Shown in pieces: positions 48,453 through 57,866 of a stretch of 64,000 bases of DNA. The position numbers and the translations under genes were made by a program. A model generated the notes under the pieces. It was not told the DNA's origin. It did not search any database and worked only from the letters and a program-made list of their open reading frames with translations. The stretch is from positions 2,728,001-2,792,000 of the forward strand of contig NZ_LT907980.1 of NCBI RefSeq assembly GCF_900215155.1. Reading direction: 5' to 3'. Position 1 is the stretch's first letter. The number at the start of each line of letters is the position of its first letter. This stretch comes from Marinobacter sp. LV10R510-11A (GTDB lineage: Bacteria; Pseudomonadota; Gammaproteobacteria; Pseudomonadales; Oleiphilaceae).

Positions 48453-48552
48453 GCCTGCTCTGCCCTTGTCAGGATCACGCTGACAGAGATGGTCTCTGCT
48501 TGCATTTCACACACACCCGGATTAGTCTTTTGCTTATCGAATACAAAACGCC

Positions 48553-48569
48553 GTTTCGCTTAATGAAAC
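48553..48569. promoter_or_regulatory. Inverted repeat in the divergent promoter region
   Basis: GTTTCGCTTAATGAAAC has 5-bp arms (GTTTC/GAAAC) around seven bases. It resembles IclR-type sites of the GTTTC...GAAAC kind and lies between the membrane-protein gene and gcdH. Confidence 0.35.
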
Positions 48570-48724
48570 TATGCTAGCACAAATGACATACATAAATGAT
48601 ATGGCAGTCCGGAATCTTTTAACCCCGGGCGCCCTTTCCCAGGTTCTCGACTGAACCCGAACGGAAGAGGCATTGCCGCTTTGATTGAACGGGTTAACAA
48701 CTGATTTTACTGAGGAGAAACAAC

Positions 48725-49894
48725 ATGGCTTCTGCACCTTGGGATGACCTGCTGCAGTTTGACAAACAACTGGATGAAACCGAGCGCCAGGTTCGGGACA
48801 GCATTCGCAGTTTCTGCGACCAGCGCCTGATGCCGGGCATCATCGAGGCCAATCGCCATGAAAAGTTCGATCGCAACATCTTCAATGAGATGGGCGACCT
48901 GGGCATGCTTGGCGCCACCCTGCCGGAGGAATATGGCGGCCCGGGCCTCAGTCACGTGTGTTACGGACTGATCGCCCGCGAGGTAGAGCGCGTTGATTCT
49001 GCCTACCGCTCCGCGTTGAGCGTTCAATCGTCACTGGTTATTCACCCGATTCATGCCTTTGGCCAGGAAGCCCTGAAGAAGCGCATTCTGCCCCAGCTGG
49101 CCTCCGGCAAGTTGGTTGGCTGTTTTGGCCTAACCGAGCCTAACCACGGCTCCGATCCCGCAGGCATGGAAACCCGCGCCAAAAAAGTGGACGGCGGCTA
49201 CCTGTTGAGCGGATCCAAAACCTGGATCACCAATTCCCCTATCGCTGATGTGTGTGTGGTCTGGGCGAAGCTGGATGGGAAGATAAGCGGGTTTGTCATC
49301 GAGCGTGAAGGCGCCAAAGGCCTGGAAACCCCGAAAATTCCTGGCAAGTTCTCGCTTCGCGCGTCAGAAACTGGCTCCATCTTTATGGATGATGTTTTTG
49401 TACCAGAAGAAAACAAGCTGGAAGTGGAGGGCTTGAAAGGCCCCTTCAGCTGCCTGAACAAAGCCCGCTTTGGCATCAGCTGGGGCTCACTGGGCGCCGC
49501 TGAATTTTGCTGGCACGCAGCCCGCAGCTACACCCTTGAGCGCAAGCAGTTCGGCAAGCCCTTGGCCGCAAACCAGCTGATCCAGAAGAAGCTGGTAGAT
49601 ATGCAGACCGAAATTACTCTGGGCCTGCAGGCCGTTCTGCAGCTGGGCCGCATGATGGATTCCGGTGACGCCACCCCGGATGCGATCTCTCTGCTCAAGC
49701 GCAACAACTGCGGCAAGGCTCTGGACATCGCACGGGTTGCCCGCGATATGCACGGCGGTAACGGTATCTCCGACGAATACCACGTGATCCGTCACGTCAT
49801 GAACCTGGAAGCGGTCAATACCTATGAGGGTACTCACGATATCCACGCCCTGATCCTCGGCCGTGGCCAAACCGGAATCGCAGCGTTTAGCTGA
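48725..49894 (+). CDS. gcdH: Glutaryl-CoA dehydrogenase
   Basis: 389 residues. Acyl-CoA dehydrogenase fold with [40 protein letters not shown], and the C-terminal catalytic Glu in [20 protein letters not shown], a sequence typical of GcdH. It oxidises and decarboxylates glutaryl-CoA to crotonyl-CoA in lysine/aromatic degradation, passing electrons to ETF. First gene of an operon with two more acyl-CoA dehydrogenases (32-base gap). Confidence 0.9.
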   Translation: MASAPWDDLLQFDKQLDETERQVRDSIRSFCDQRLMPGIIEANRHEKFDRNIFNEMGDLGMLGATLPEEYGGPGLSHVCYGLIAREVERVDSAYRSALSVQSSLVIHPIHAFGQEALKKRILPQLASGKLVGCFGLTEPNHGSDPAGMETRAKKVDGGYLLSGSKTWITNSPIADVCVVWAKLDGKISGFVIEREGAKGLETPKIPGKFSLRASETGSIFMDDVFVPEENKLEVEGLKGPFSCLNKARFGISWGSLGAAEFCWHAARSYTLERKQFGKPLAANQLIQKKLVDMQTEITLGLQAVLQLGRMMDSGDATPDAISLLKRNNCGKALDIARVARDMHGGNGISDEYHVIRHVMNLEAVNTYEGTHDIHALILGRGQTGIAAFS

Positions 49895-49926
49895 TACCAA
49901 AAAGCCCAACTCGACGAGGCTACTCA

Positions 49927-51123
49927 ATGAACATGAACTACACCGCCGAGGAGCTCGCTTTCCGCAATGAAGTGCGGGCGTTTCTGGATGAGAAACTGCC
50001 GGCAGACCTTGCCGCCAAAGTGAAGGGTTTCCGCCACTTGTCCAAAGAAGACCACCAGCGCTGGCAGCAGATTCTCTGCAAGCAAGGTTGGTACGCCACG
50101 CACTGGCCGGAAGAGTATGGCGGTGTGAAGTGGACACCGGTTCAGAAGCACATCTGGGACGAAGAGTCCTGCCATTATGGCGTACCCCGCTCTATCCCGT
50201 TCGGCGTGAACATGGTGGCGCCGGTTATCATCAAGTTCGGCAACGAAGAGCAGAAGCAGACCTACCTGCCTCGCATCCTTAGCGGTGAAGACTGGTGGTG
50301 TCAGGGCTATTCCGAGCCCGGCGCCGGATCCGATTTGGCATCGTTGAAAACCCGCGCTGTGCGCCAGGGCGACCACTACATTGTGAATGGCCAGAAAGCC
50401 TGGACCACACTCGGCCAGTACGCCAACATGATTTTCTGCCTGGTGCGAACCAACACCGAGGTGAAGGCACAGGAAGGGATTTCCTTTCTGCTGATCGACA
50501 TGAACACGCCAGGTATCTCCGTGCGCCCGATCATCACTCTTGATGGTGAGCACGAGGTGAACGAAGTCTTCTTTCAAGACGTGAAGGTTCCGGTTGAGAA
50601 CCTGGTAGGCGAAGAGGACAAAGGCTGGACTTACGCTAAATTCCTGCTGACTTATGAGCGCACCGGCCTGGCCGGTATCGGCTTGTCCAAAGCCGCGCTT
50701 TCTCACCTGAAGCAGCTTGCCTCCCGTCGCATCAAGAATGGTCGCCCGCTGATTGAAGATACAACGTTCAGCCAGCGCATTGCCAAGGTCGAGATTGATC
50801 TTATGGCAGCAACCATCAGCAACCTGCGTATCATTGCCGCAGTTGAGGGCGGCGGCATGCCCGGCGCGGAAAGCTCCATGCTGAAGGTGAAAGGCACAGA
50901 AATTCGCCAGGCTATTAACGATCTGGCGCGCAGAGCCATTGGGCCCTACGCCATTCCATTTGTGGAAGAAGAACTGGATTATGAGTATGAAGGCGAGTTC
51001 CTGTCAGACGAGAACGCAGCACCCCTGTCCGCTCAATACTTCAACAACCGCAAGCTCTCGATTTTCGGCGGATCTAACGAGATCCAGAAAAACATCGTGT
51101 CAAAAATGATTCTCGGGCTTTAA
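49927..51123 (+). CDS. Acyl-CoA dehydrogenase, probable alpha-type subunit of a pair
   Basis: 398 residues. FAD-binding and substrate motifs QGYSEPGAGSDLASLKTRAV and NGQKAWTTLGQYANMIFCLV; C-terminus SAQYFNNRKLSIFGGSNEIQ, where the FGGSNEIQ end matches FadE-type enzymes for branched or cyclic acids. It is followed by a second dehydrogenase after 10 bases. Side-by-side genes like this often encode heterotetramers (as ChsE1/ChsE2). Substrate unknown. Confidence 0.9.
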   Translation: MNMNYTAEELAFRNEVRAFLDEKLPADLAAKVKGFRHLSKEDHQRWQQILCKQGWYATHWPEEYGGVKWTPVQKHIWDEESCHYGVPRSIPFGVNMVAPVIIKFGNEEQKQTYLPRILSGEDWWCQGYSEPGAGSDLASLKTRAVRQGDHYIVNGQKAWTTLGQYANMIFCLVRTNTEVKAQEGISFLLIDMNTPGISVRPIITLDGEHEVNEVFFQDVKVPVENLVGEEDKGWTYAKFLLTYERTGLAGIGLSKAALSHLKQLASRRIKNGRPLIEDTTFSQRIAKVEIDLMAATISNLRIIAAVEGGGMPGAESSMLKVKGTEIRQAINDLARRAIGPYAIPFVEEELDYEYEGEFLSDENAAPLSAQYFNNRKLSIFGGSNEIQKNIVSKMILGL

Positions 51124-51133
51124 GGAGGCGACC

Positions 51134-52294
51134 ATGGATTTCCGACTCAATGAAGAGCAGCAGATGCTGCAGGACACCGTCGCCCGCCTGGTGCGTGGTG
51201 AATACAGTTTTGAAAAGCGCTTGGCGTTCAGCGAAACCGACGCCGGCTTCAGCGTGGATTTCTGGAAGCAGCTCAGCGAACTGGGGCTGACGGCTGTACC
51301 CTTCTCAGAAGAGCTCGGCGGCTTCGGCGGTGGCGGTGTAGAAGTGCAGTCGGTTATGACCGAACTGGGCCGTGGTCTGTGTCTGGAGCCATACCTGCAG
51401 TCTGTCATTTTTGGTGGTGGCCTTATCAGCCAGGCCGGCAACGACAGCCAGAAAGCAACCTGGTTGGGCGGCATTGCCAGCGGCGAACTGCAAGCGGCAG
51501 TTGCGCTTCAGGAGCCCCAGAGCTTCTACAATCTGAACGATGTAGAAACCCGCGCCGAGAAAAAAGACGGTGGCTACCTGCTCAATGGCCGCAAAGCCGT
51601 TGTAGTCGGCGGGCATTGTGCGGACGTCATTCTGGTATCCGCACGCATCTGTACTGATATCGGAGATATCGGCGAAACCCGTGATGCCAGCGGCATCAGC
51701 CTGTTTGCCATTAAAGCGGATACCGGTGGAATCGAGCGCCGGATTTACCCGACCATTGACGGCTCCAAAGGCTGCGATCTTACGCTGAACAACGTTCAAG
51801 TAAGTGCCGAGGCCTTGTTGGGAGAAGAAGGCGGTGCCGCCGAGGTGATTGAGTATCAGTCAGGGCGTGCCATTGCGGCGCTGTGTGCAGAAGCTGTGGG
51901 TGTTATGGAAGTCGCCAACGAGCTGACCCTAGACTACCTCAAGCAGCGCAAGCAGTTTGGCGTACCTATCGGTAAGTTCCAGGTACTGCAGCACCGCATG
52001 GTAGACATGATGTCTGAACTGGAGCAGGCTCGTTCCATGGCTATTCTGGCCGCCAGCGTGGCAGATGAAGAGCAGAACGATGAGCGCCGTCGCGTGCTGT
52101 CTGCCGCTAAAAACGTTATCGGCCGCAGCGGGCAGTTCATTTCAGAACAAGGTATACAGTCCCACGGTGGCATTGGCATGACATGGGAATACAACTTTGC
52201 CCACTACGCCAAGCGTTTGATCATGATCAACCACCAGCTGGGTGACGACGATTTCCATCTGGAGCGCTACGCGTCTCTTTTACAAGCAGGGTGA
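51134..52294 (+). CDS. Acyl-CoA dehydrogenase, probable beta-type subunit of a pair
   Basis: 386 residues. N-terminus MDFRLNEEQQMLQDTVARLV; middle region less conserved at the FAD motif (ALQEPQSFYNLNDVETRAEK); C-terminus QSHGGIGMTWEYNFAHYAKR. The weaker FAD-binding segment compared with the preceding gene fits the partner-subunit role. GGAGG lies just before the start. Confidence 0.88.
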   Translation: MDFRLNEEQQMLQDTVARLVRGEYSFEKRLAFSETDAGFSVDFWKQLSELGLTAVPFSEELGGFGGGGVEVQSVMTELGRGLCLEPYLQSVIFGGGLISQAGNDSQKATWLGGIASGELQAAVALQEPQSFYNLNDVETRAEKKDGGYLLNGRKAVVVGGHCADVILVSARICTDIGDIGETRDASGISLFAIKADTGGIERRIYPTIDGSKGCDLTLNNVQVSAEALLGEEGGAAEVIEYQSGRAIAALCAEAVGVMEVANELTLDYLKQRKQFGVPIGKFQVLQHRMVDMMSELEQARSMAILAASVADEEQNDERRRVLSAAKNVIGRSGQFISEQGIQSHGGIGMTWEYNFAHYAKRLIMINHQLGDDDFHLERYASLLQAG

Positions 52295-52299
52295 ATAAC

Positions 52300-53061
52300 A
52301 TGACAACAGACACCTCAAGTGACGAAAGAAATGCCCTGAGAGAGGCAGAATGGAAGGTTCGCAGCGAGTTAGCTGCGGCCTATCGTCTTGTCGCGCTGTT
52401 CGGGTGGGATGATCTGGTTTTCACTCATCTTTCCGCGCGCGTGCCCGGCCCCGAGCACCATTTTCTGATCAACCCCTACGGCCTGCTGTTCCACGAGATT
52501 ACCGCCTCTTCTCTGGTGAAGGTGGACAGGGACGGACAGGTTGTGGAATCCGCAGGCCTTGGGAGGGTGAATCCAGCAGGCTTTACCATTCACAGTGCCG
52601 TACACATGGGGCGCGACGATGCCGGTGCTGTTATGCATCTTCATGCGCCAGACGGCGTGGCGGTTTCCGCCCACAGAAACGGCCTGTTACCGCTGAGCCA
52701 GACGGCCATGCTTTGCCTGGCACACCTGAGTTACCACGATTATGAAGGTGTGGCTCTGAACCTGGATGAACGAGAGCGCCTGATACGCGATCTCGGAGAT
52801 AAGTCCATGATGATGCTGCGCAATCATGGTGTTCTGACCGCCGGTAAAGACGTACCGGAAACCTTTACTTACCTGTACTTCCTGATGAAAGCCTGCGAGA
52901 TACAGGTTAAAGCGCAGAGTTGCGGCCCGGTGTATATGCCCTCCGAGCAGGCCATCCGGACGACCGCAGTACAGTCACAATCCCTGGGTAGCGCAGCGGC
53001 TCTCACCTGGCCGGCACTGCTAAGACTGCTCGACAGCAAAAACCCCGGTTACGCGGTATAA
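52300..53061 (+). CDS. Class II aldolase/adducin family protein
   Basis: About 253 residues. Class II aldolase pattern: LFGWDDLVFTHLSARVPGPE, AVMHLHAPDGVAVSAHRNGL with the two zinc His residues (HLH), and LRNHGVLTAGKDVPETFTYL with the third. It likely cleaves or decarboxylates a hydroxy-acid or binds metal in a related reaction. ATG 52300 follows CAGGGTG; a GTG at 52291 overlapping the upstream stop is the alternative. Confidence 0.85.
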   Translation: MTTDTSSDERNALREAEWKVRSELAAAYRLVALFGWDDLVFTHLSARVPGPEHHFLINPYGLLFHEITASSLVKVDRDGQVVESAGLGRVNPAGFTIHSAVHMGRDDAGAVMHLHAPDGVAVSAHRNGLLPLSQTAMLCLAHLSYHDYEGVALNLDERERLIRDLGDKSMMMLRNHGVLTAGKDVPETFTYLYFLMKACEIQVKAQSCGPVYMPSEQAIRTTAVQSQSLGSAAALTWPALLRLLDSKNPGYAV

Positions 53062-53073
53062 CAAAGGTGCAGA

Positions 53074-53217
53074 GTGATAGAAATACAACTCGATGAGCTG
53101 GCCAGCCATAAAGGGAGCCTGTGTTGCTACAGCCCCTGGCTGACCATCACCCAGGATATGATCGGAGCAAGACTGGTTTGTTCAGAGCCCGGTAAGCGGG
53201 CCCTGAATACTGTCTAA
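53074..53217 (+). pseudogene. MaoC-like dehydratase remnant with internal deletion
   Basis: From GTG 53074 the frame reads ELASHKGSLC and SPWLTITQDMI, the usual start of a MaoC hydratase (LxELASHxGxxLGVSxWLTITQEMI), then jumps to about 14 unrelated codons and TAA 53215-53217. The catalytic Asp/His block is absent. It is 12 bases after the aldolase gene in the same operon. Confidence 0.55.
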
Positions 53218-53220
53218 ATA

Positions 53221-54156
53221 CTATTCCCGCCCCTCCAGAGCTGCGCGCATCTTCAAAGTAACCAACACGGTATTCAGGTGAGGTACCGCGATGCCACGGC
53301 GCTTGGCTAAGGTCACCACATTACCCAACACCGCTTCCCGTTCAATCGGGCGGTCGTTCAGATAATCCAGCGCCATACTGTTTTGGTAGGCAGGCATTTT
53401 GCGGGTGCCCTCGATGTTCTGATCGATCAACGCCTCATCCATTGGATAGCCTTCTGCCGCAGCCACTGCCATCACCTCACGCATCATGGCTCGGATCAGC
53501 TCTTCGCCACCCGCAGTATCCAGAATGGTTCGTGTATCCGCACCGTTGGCAATAACAGACAAAGGGTTGAATGGGGTATTCCAGAGACACTTGCGCCAGC
53601 GCTCGCCCACCACGCGCTCAGTCAGGTCGATCTTAATGCCGCCCTCTATAAACAGTTGAGACAAAACCCGGCAGCTCTCATCAATGCCTTCAGGATAGCG
53701 CCCCATCACTAACTTGCCGTAAGCTTTATGCTCAACCACACCGGACTCTGTGCGGCTTGCGGCAATGAAGGCCAGGCAGCTTATAAGCGTGTTGTCCGGA
53801 TACGCATCGGCCAGCTCTTTTTCGATATCCAGACCGTTTTCGATCATTACCAGGCGGGTCTTCTCGCCCATCCAGGGCGCAACCAGTGCAACCCGATCCT
53901 CACCTGGCAGAACTTTCACGCACAGAATCAAAAAGTCTGGCGTTTCTTCCGGCAAGTCACCATCACGGTATACATGATCCGGCTCGTAGGACAGGTCTCC
54001 GAGGGGGCTTGTGATGCGGATACCCTGGGCTCTGACCGCGTTATAGCCTGAGCGCAACACGGTGCTCACGGAACAACCGGCTTTCTTCAGAATGGCACCG
54101 TAGAAGCTACCAATAGCTCCGGCGCCCACAATCAGAATACTGGGTTTATTATTCAT
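53221..54156 (-). CDS. Ketopantoate reductase-like (2-dehydropantoate 2-reductase family) enzyme
   Basis: 311 residues. N-terminal NADP site ILIVGAGAIGSFYGAILKKA, then FLILCVKVLPGEDRVALVAP; C-terminal ApbA domain with WRKCLWNTPFNPLSVIANGA and the catalytic Lys. It may be a second PanE or a catabolic reductase of a 2-oxo acid; gene context favours the latter. It overlaps the upstream ligase by 8 bases and closes a minus-strand operon. Confidence 0.88.
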   Translation of the reverse strand: MNNKPSILIVGAGAIGSFYGAILKKAGCSVSTVLRSGYNAVRAQGIRITSPLGDLSYEPDHVYRDGDLPEETPDFLILCVKVLPGEDRVALVAPWMGEKTRLVMIENGLDIEKELADAYPDNTLISCLAFIAASRTESGVVEHKAYGKLVMGRYPEGIDESCRVLSQLFIEGGIKIDLTERVVGERWRKCLWNTPFNPLSVIANGADTRTILDTAGGEELIRAMMREVMAVAAAEGYPMDEALIDQNIEGTRKMPAYQNSMALDYLNDRPIEREAVLGNVVTLAKRRGIAVPHLNTVLVTLKMRAALEGRE

Positions 54157-55828
54157 GATCAGCCCCTTCTCTTCCTTTCCATTCTTCCTCTTGAAGCGTT
54201 CGCCACATCAGCTTGCCCGTCGGGGACTTTGGCAAGGCACTCACAAATTCAACAATGGTGGGCACTTTATAGACCGCCATCTGTTGCTTGCACCAACCCG
54301 TAATATCCTCAACGCTGGTAATGCCTTCCGCTTCGGGCGTGAGCACGATACAGGCCTTCACCGTTTCCCCACGTTTGGGGTCCGGGGCCGAGATAATACA
54401 CACCTCATGAATGGCAGGATGCCGGTACATCATGCCCTCAACTTCCGACGGCCACACTTTGAATCCGGATGCGTTGATCATTCGCTTAAGGCGATCGACC
54501 ATGAAGAAGTAACCCTCTTCGTCGTAATACGCGAGATCGCCGGTGCGGAAAAAAGGCTTGCCGTCAATTTCGACGAACGCCGCTTCGGTTTCCGCCGGCC
54601 GATTCCAGTAGCCGATGGTCACCTGCGGGCCACAGGAAACGATCTCACCGGTTTCACCCGGCGCTTTCTCTTCCAAGGTATCCACATCAATAATCCGGCT
54701 GTCCACATCAAACACGGGGATACCCAGACACTGGGCTTTGGGCTTCGCGTTGGGGTTGATGTGGGTTGCGGCCATGGTTTCTGACAGGCCATAGCCTTCA
54801 ATGTAGTTGAGCCCCGTCAGCCTTTTCAGCTTTTCCGCAACGGCGCCAGGCATGGCGGCACCTCCGCCACCAATCATATTGAGGCTGGAGAGGTCGTATT
54901 TGCCGATATCCGGATTGGAAAGAAAGTCCACCGCCATGGTGACGATGTTAGTCCAGCCGGTGACCTTGTAGCGTTCAATGAGCCGTGATGCGGTAGTGCG
55001 ATCCCAGCGGGTCATAATCACCGAGGTAGAACCGGCGAAAATCGGCCCGTTCATGGAACCGGTCATGCCGGTTACATGGAAAAATGGCAGCGTGGCCAGC
55101 TGCACGCTGTCGGACGTGCTCAGATTCCAGAATACACGATGTACCGCCGTCGCCATCACCGAGCGATGAGTGTGCATGCAGCCTTTTGGTGCACCGGTTG
55201 TACCCGAGCTATACGGGATCACTGCCAGGTCTTCCGGGCCTGCGGTATGTTCCAGAGGGCTATGGCCCGCTGCCATGGCATTTTCCCAGCTCACTAAGCC
55301 CGGAACATCACCCAACCAGGCCGGGCTTGCTACTTCCGCAGGCAGGTCCAGGTCGGTATCAGGCTTGATGTATGTGTTGTAGGAAGCCACCACGATCTGT
55401 TCCAGATCGGTTTTTTCCAACAGCGGCGTAATGTATTCAACCAGCTCCTGACCCGCCAGACATACGGCCGAGCGCGTATCCGCAATATAATGTTCCAGCT
55501 CTGCGGCCCGGTTCATCGGGTTTATCGGAATCACCAAGGCATCTGCCCGCAGAATCGCGTAGTAGGAGATCACGTACTGCGGCGAATTCTGCATATACAG
55601 CAGCACCCGATCACCTTTTTTCACACCCTGTGCCTGCAGGTAACCCGCCATAGCTTCCACTTCCGCCAGCAGCTGACGGTATGTGATGAACGCATCATAG
55701 AAAATGATAGCCGTGTGGTCGGGATAGCGCAGGGCCGATATTTCCAGATTGGTAAAAACACTGGTTTTCGGCAGAGTCATGGTCTTGGGCAACTCTTTCG
55801 GCCAGACCGCATAGTGGCGTGTGAACAT
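54149..55828 (-). CDS. Fatty acid/organic acid CoA ligase (AMP-binding)
   Basis: 559 residues from ATG 55828, preceded by GGAGAG; the longer frame to 55936 would overlap surE and looks spurious. P-loop VIPYSSGTTGAPKGCMHTHR, then YGLSETMA, FFRTGDLAYYDEEGYFFMVD and RLKRMINASGFKVWPSEVEG, with SPTGKLMWRTL holding the C-terminal Lys. It activates a medium-chain or branched acid for the dehydrogenases encoded nearby. Confidence 0.93.
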   Translation of the reverse strand: MFTRHYAVWPKELPKTMTLPKTSVFTNLEISALRYPDHTAIIFYDAFITYRQLLAEVEAMAGYLQAQGVKKGDRVLLYMQNSPQYVISYYAILRADALVIPINPMNRAAELEHYIADTRSAVCLAGQELVEYITPLLEKTDLEQIVVASYNTYIKPDTDLDLPAEVASPAWLGDVPGLVSWENAMAAGHSPLEHTAGPEDLAVIPYSSGTTGAPKGCMHTHRSVMATAVHRVFWNLSTSDSVQLATLPFFHVTGMTGSMNGPIFAGSTSVIMTRWDRTTASRLIERYKVTGWTNIVTMAVDFLSNPDIGKYDLSSLNMIGGGGAAMPGAVAEKLKRLTGLNYIEGYGLSETMAATHINPNAKPKAQCLGIPVFDVDSRIIDVDTLEEKAPGETGEIVSCGPQVTIGYWNRPAETEAAFVEIDGKPFFRTGDLAYYDEEGYFFMVDRLKRMINASGFKVWPSEVEGMMYRHPAIHEVCIISAPDPKRGETVKACIVLTPEAEGITSVEDITGWCKQQMAVYKVPTIVEFVSALPKSPTGKLMWRTLQEEEWKGREGADHE

Positions 55829-55853
55829 AATTATTGTTCTCTCCAGGTGTAAA

Positions 55854-56633
55854 TCAGTCTGCCAGCATCGCGGACAGATCAAATTCTTTGGTATCCCCGG
55901 GCAAGGGGCCTTCGTGTCGCAGGGGTGTAATGGCAACCGCCCTGTCTCTCAGCACGGCCACATCGGAATCCGCCGCTACGATATGCCGGGAACTGCGATC
56001 AAACCCCAGCCACCAATAAGGCAGGCTGCGCGAATCCTGGCCGGCCTGCAGCCGGGCTTGCTGGATGGAACCGCTGGACTGTTTACACCAGCGTGCAGAA
56101 ACGATATCTCGGGCCTCGCAGGCGGGAAAGTTCACGTTCCAGGCCAGCGTTTCGCCCGGCTGCCATAGTTTCCGGATTACCGCTTCGCCAAAATGCTCGA
56201 CGGGCGCCCAGTCGATTCCCTCTCGGGACAGAAAGGCCTGACTCAGGGCAATGGCGGGGATATTCATATGATGAGCGCTGAGCACCGCGCCAACCGTACC
56301 CGAATACTGCACCGAGTCACTGATGTTGGCACCGCAATTGACACCAGACAACACGAGATCCGGAGGCGTTTCACCAAACCACTGGGCAAGGGAATAGAGC
56401 ACACAATCCGCCGGAGTACCGGAAACCGCGTAGCGCTTATCCCCGGTTTCGTATACTCGCAGAGGGTCGTGTATAGAAATGCTCTGGCCAGCTCCACTGC
56501 GGTCATGCTCCGGAGCAACAACCCAGACTTCTTCCGCCAGCTTTCGGGCAATCTTTTCCAGCCGCGCCAGTCCCGGGGCGTTAATGCCGTCGTCGTTGGT
56601 GATGAGGATGCACCGAACAATGGGTGCTGTCAT
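55854..56633 (-). CDS. surE: SurE-type 5'/3'-nucleotidase
   Basis: 259 residues. The SurE metal site is clear: ILITNDDGINAPGL, then VVAPEHDRSGAGQSISIHDP and LVLSGVNCGANISDSVQYSG. SurE dephosphorylates nucleoside monophosphates. It is normally near pcm and rpoS; here it sits inside an acyl-CoA catabolic operon, its start overlapping the APH-like gene's stop by four bases, so it is probably a second, specialised copy. Confidence 0.93.
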   Translation of the reverse strand: MTAPIVRCILITNDDGINAPGLARLEKIARKLAEEVWVVAPEHDRSGAGQSISIHDPLRVYETGDKRYAVSGTPADCVLYSLAQWFGETPPDLVLSGVNCGANISDSVQYSGTVGAVLSAHHMNIPAIALSQAFLSREGIDWAPVEHFGEAVIRKLWQPGETLAWNVNFPACEARDIVSARWCKQSSGSIQQARLQAGQDSRSLPYWWLGFDRSSRHIVAADSDVAVLRDRAVAITPLRHEGPLPGDTKEFDLSAMLAD

Positions 56634-57694
56634 GTCTGTTCTCCTGCACTGGCGATTTTCCAGCCGGTTTCGGCCAGCAGGCTGGCGCGCTTACCCACTT
56701 CCAGAGCATTGGCGTTAGCGGCATTGCCGTCCAGCGCGCGCTTGTAGACACCCTGGACGATAGAGGCTAAACGGAAAAGCGAAAACGCGAGATACACGTG
56801 CCAGTCGGTAATGCCTTCACGGCCTGTTTTGGCGCAGTAACGAGCAATGGTTTCTTGCTCATCCGGGATGCCCAATGCTTCAAGGTCTTCTCCCTGCAGT
56901 CCGCGCATACCCGGCATATCCGAGGGCAGATGATAAGGCAGGCAGTAGTAGGCCAGGTCCGCCAGCGGGTGCCCAAGCGTAGAAAGCTCCCAATCCAGAA
57001 TGGCGATCACCTCGGGCTTGTCCGGAGCCAGCATCAGGTTGCCGAAGCGGTAGTCACCGTGGGCAATAGCACACTCATCGGTCGAAGGCAGGTTTTCGGG
57101 CAGCCATGCCATAAGCTTGTCCATGGCAGGCATGTCTTCGGTTTTGGCTGCAAGATACTGTTTACTCCAACGCGAAACCTGCCGTTTCACGTAACCTTCG
57201 GGCCGTCCGTAGTCACCCAGCCCGACGGAGTTCACGTCCACCGAATGCAATGCAGCCAGGGTATCGATGGCTGAATGATGGGCCGACAGTCGTTCATGAC
57301 GCTCCAGCGCCCGCAGGGCTGAATGACTGACGATCCGGCCTTCCATATAGTCCATCACGTAGAACGGTGTACCGATGATGTCGCTGTCCTCGCAAAGCAC
57401 CCGGACGTTAGGGACTGGCACGTCGGTGTGCTCCGACAATGCACGCATCACCGTGTACTCCCTCTCCACCATGTGCGCAGAGGGCAGCGTTTTACCCGGG
57501 GGTTTTTTCCGCAGAACATAACGGCCGTGGTCGGTTTCCAGCAGGAATGTGGGATTCGACTGGCCACCCTGGAACTGTTTGATTAGCAGGTGGTTACCAA
57601 CCTCTGGCAACTGCTTTTGCAGCCAAACCATAAGTCTTGACTGGTCGAATTTGTGTGCTGGCAGAACTTCCACTAATTCCGGCTTCATACTCAT
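56630..57694 (-). CDS. APH-type phosphotransferase (ACAD10/11-like kinase domain protein)
   Basis: 354 residues. Protein-kinase-like fold: LIKQFQGGQSNPTFLLETDH, the Brenner motif AIAHGDYRFGNLMLAPDKPE and AILDWELSTLGHPLADLAYY. Proteins of this group accompany acyl-CoA dehydrogenases (fused in ACAD10) and may phosphorylate 4-hydroxy acids in their degradation; that role is inferred from the family and from the acyl-CoA dehydrogenase at 58704-59906. Confidence 0.9.
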   Translation of the reverse strand: MSMKPELVEVLPAHKFDQSRLMVWLQKQLPEVGNHLLIKQFQGGQSNPTFLLETDHGRYVLRKKPPGKTLPSAHMVEREYTVMRALSEHTDVPVPNVRVLCEDSDIIGTPFYVMDYMEGRIVSHSALRALERHERLSAHHSAIDTLAALHSVDVNSVGLGDYGRPEGYVKRQVSRWSKQYLAAKTEDMPAMDKLMAWLPENLPSTDECAIAHGDYRFGNLMLAPDKPEVIAILDWELSTLGHPLADLAYYCLPYHLPSDMPGMRGLQGEDLEALGIPDEQETIARYCAKTGREGITDWHVYLAFSLFRLASIVQGVYKRALDGNAANANALEVGKRASLLAETGWKIASAGEQT

Positions 57695-57866
57695 GAATCG
57701 TCTCAGCCTACTTTAATCTTTAAGTGCCGCAGCCCGCAAAAGGTCAACGGACGGTGGGTGGTGTGCCTTTCTGCAGGGAACAAAGGTGTCTGAGCGCAGC
57801 GAGTTCTTTTTCCCGAAAGAAAGGTACTCCTCCCGCCGGCCTAACCACCAATCGCGAGGCCCTGTC

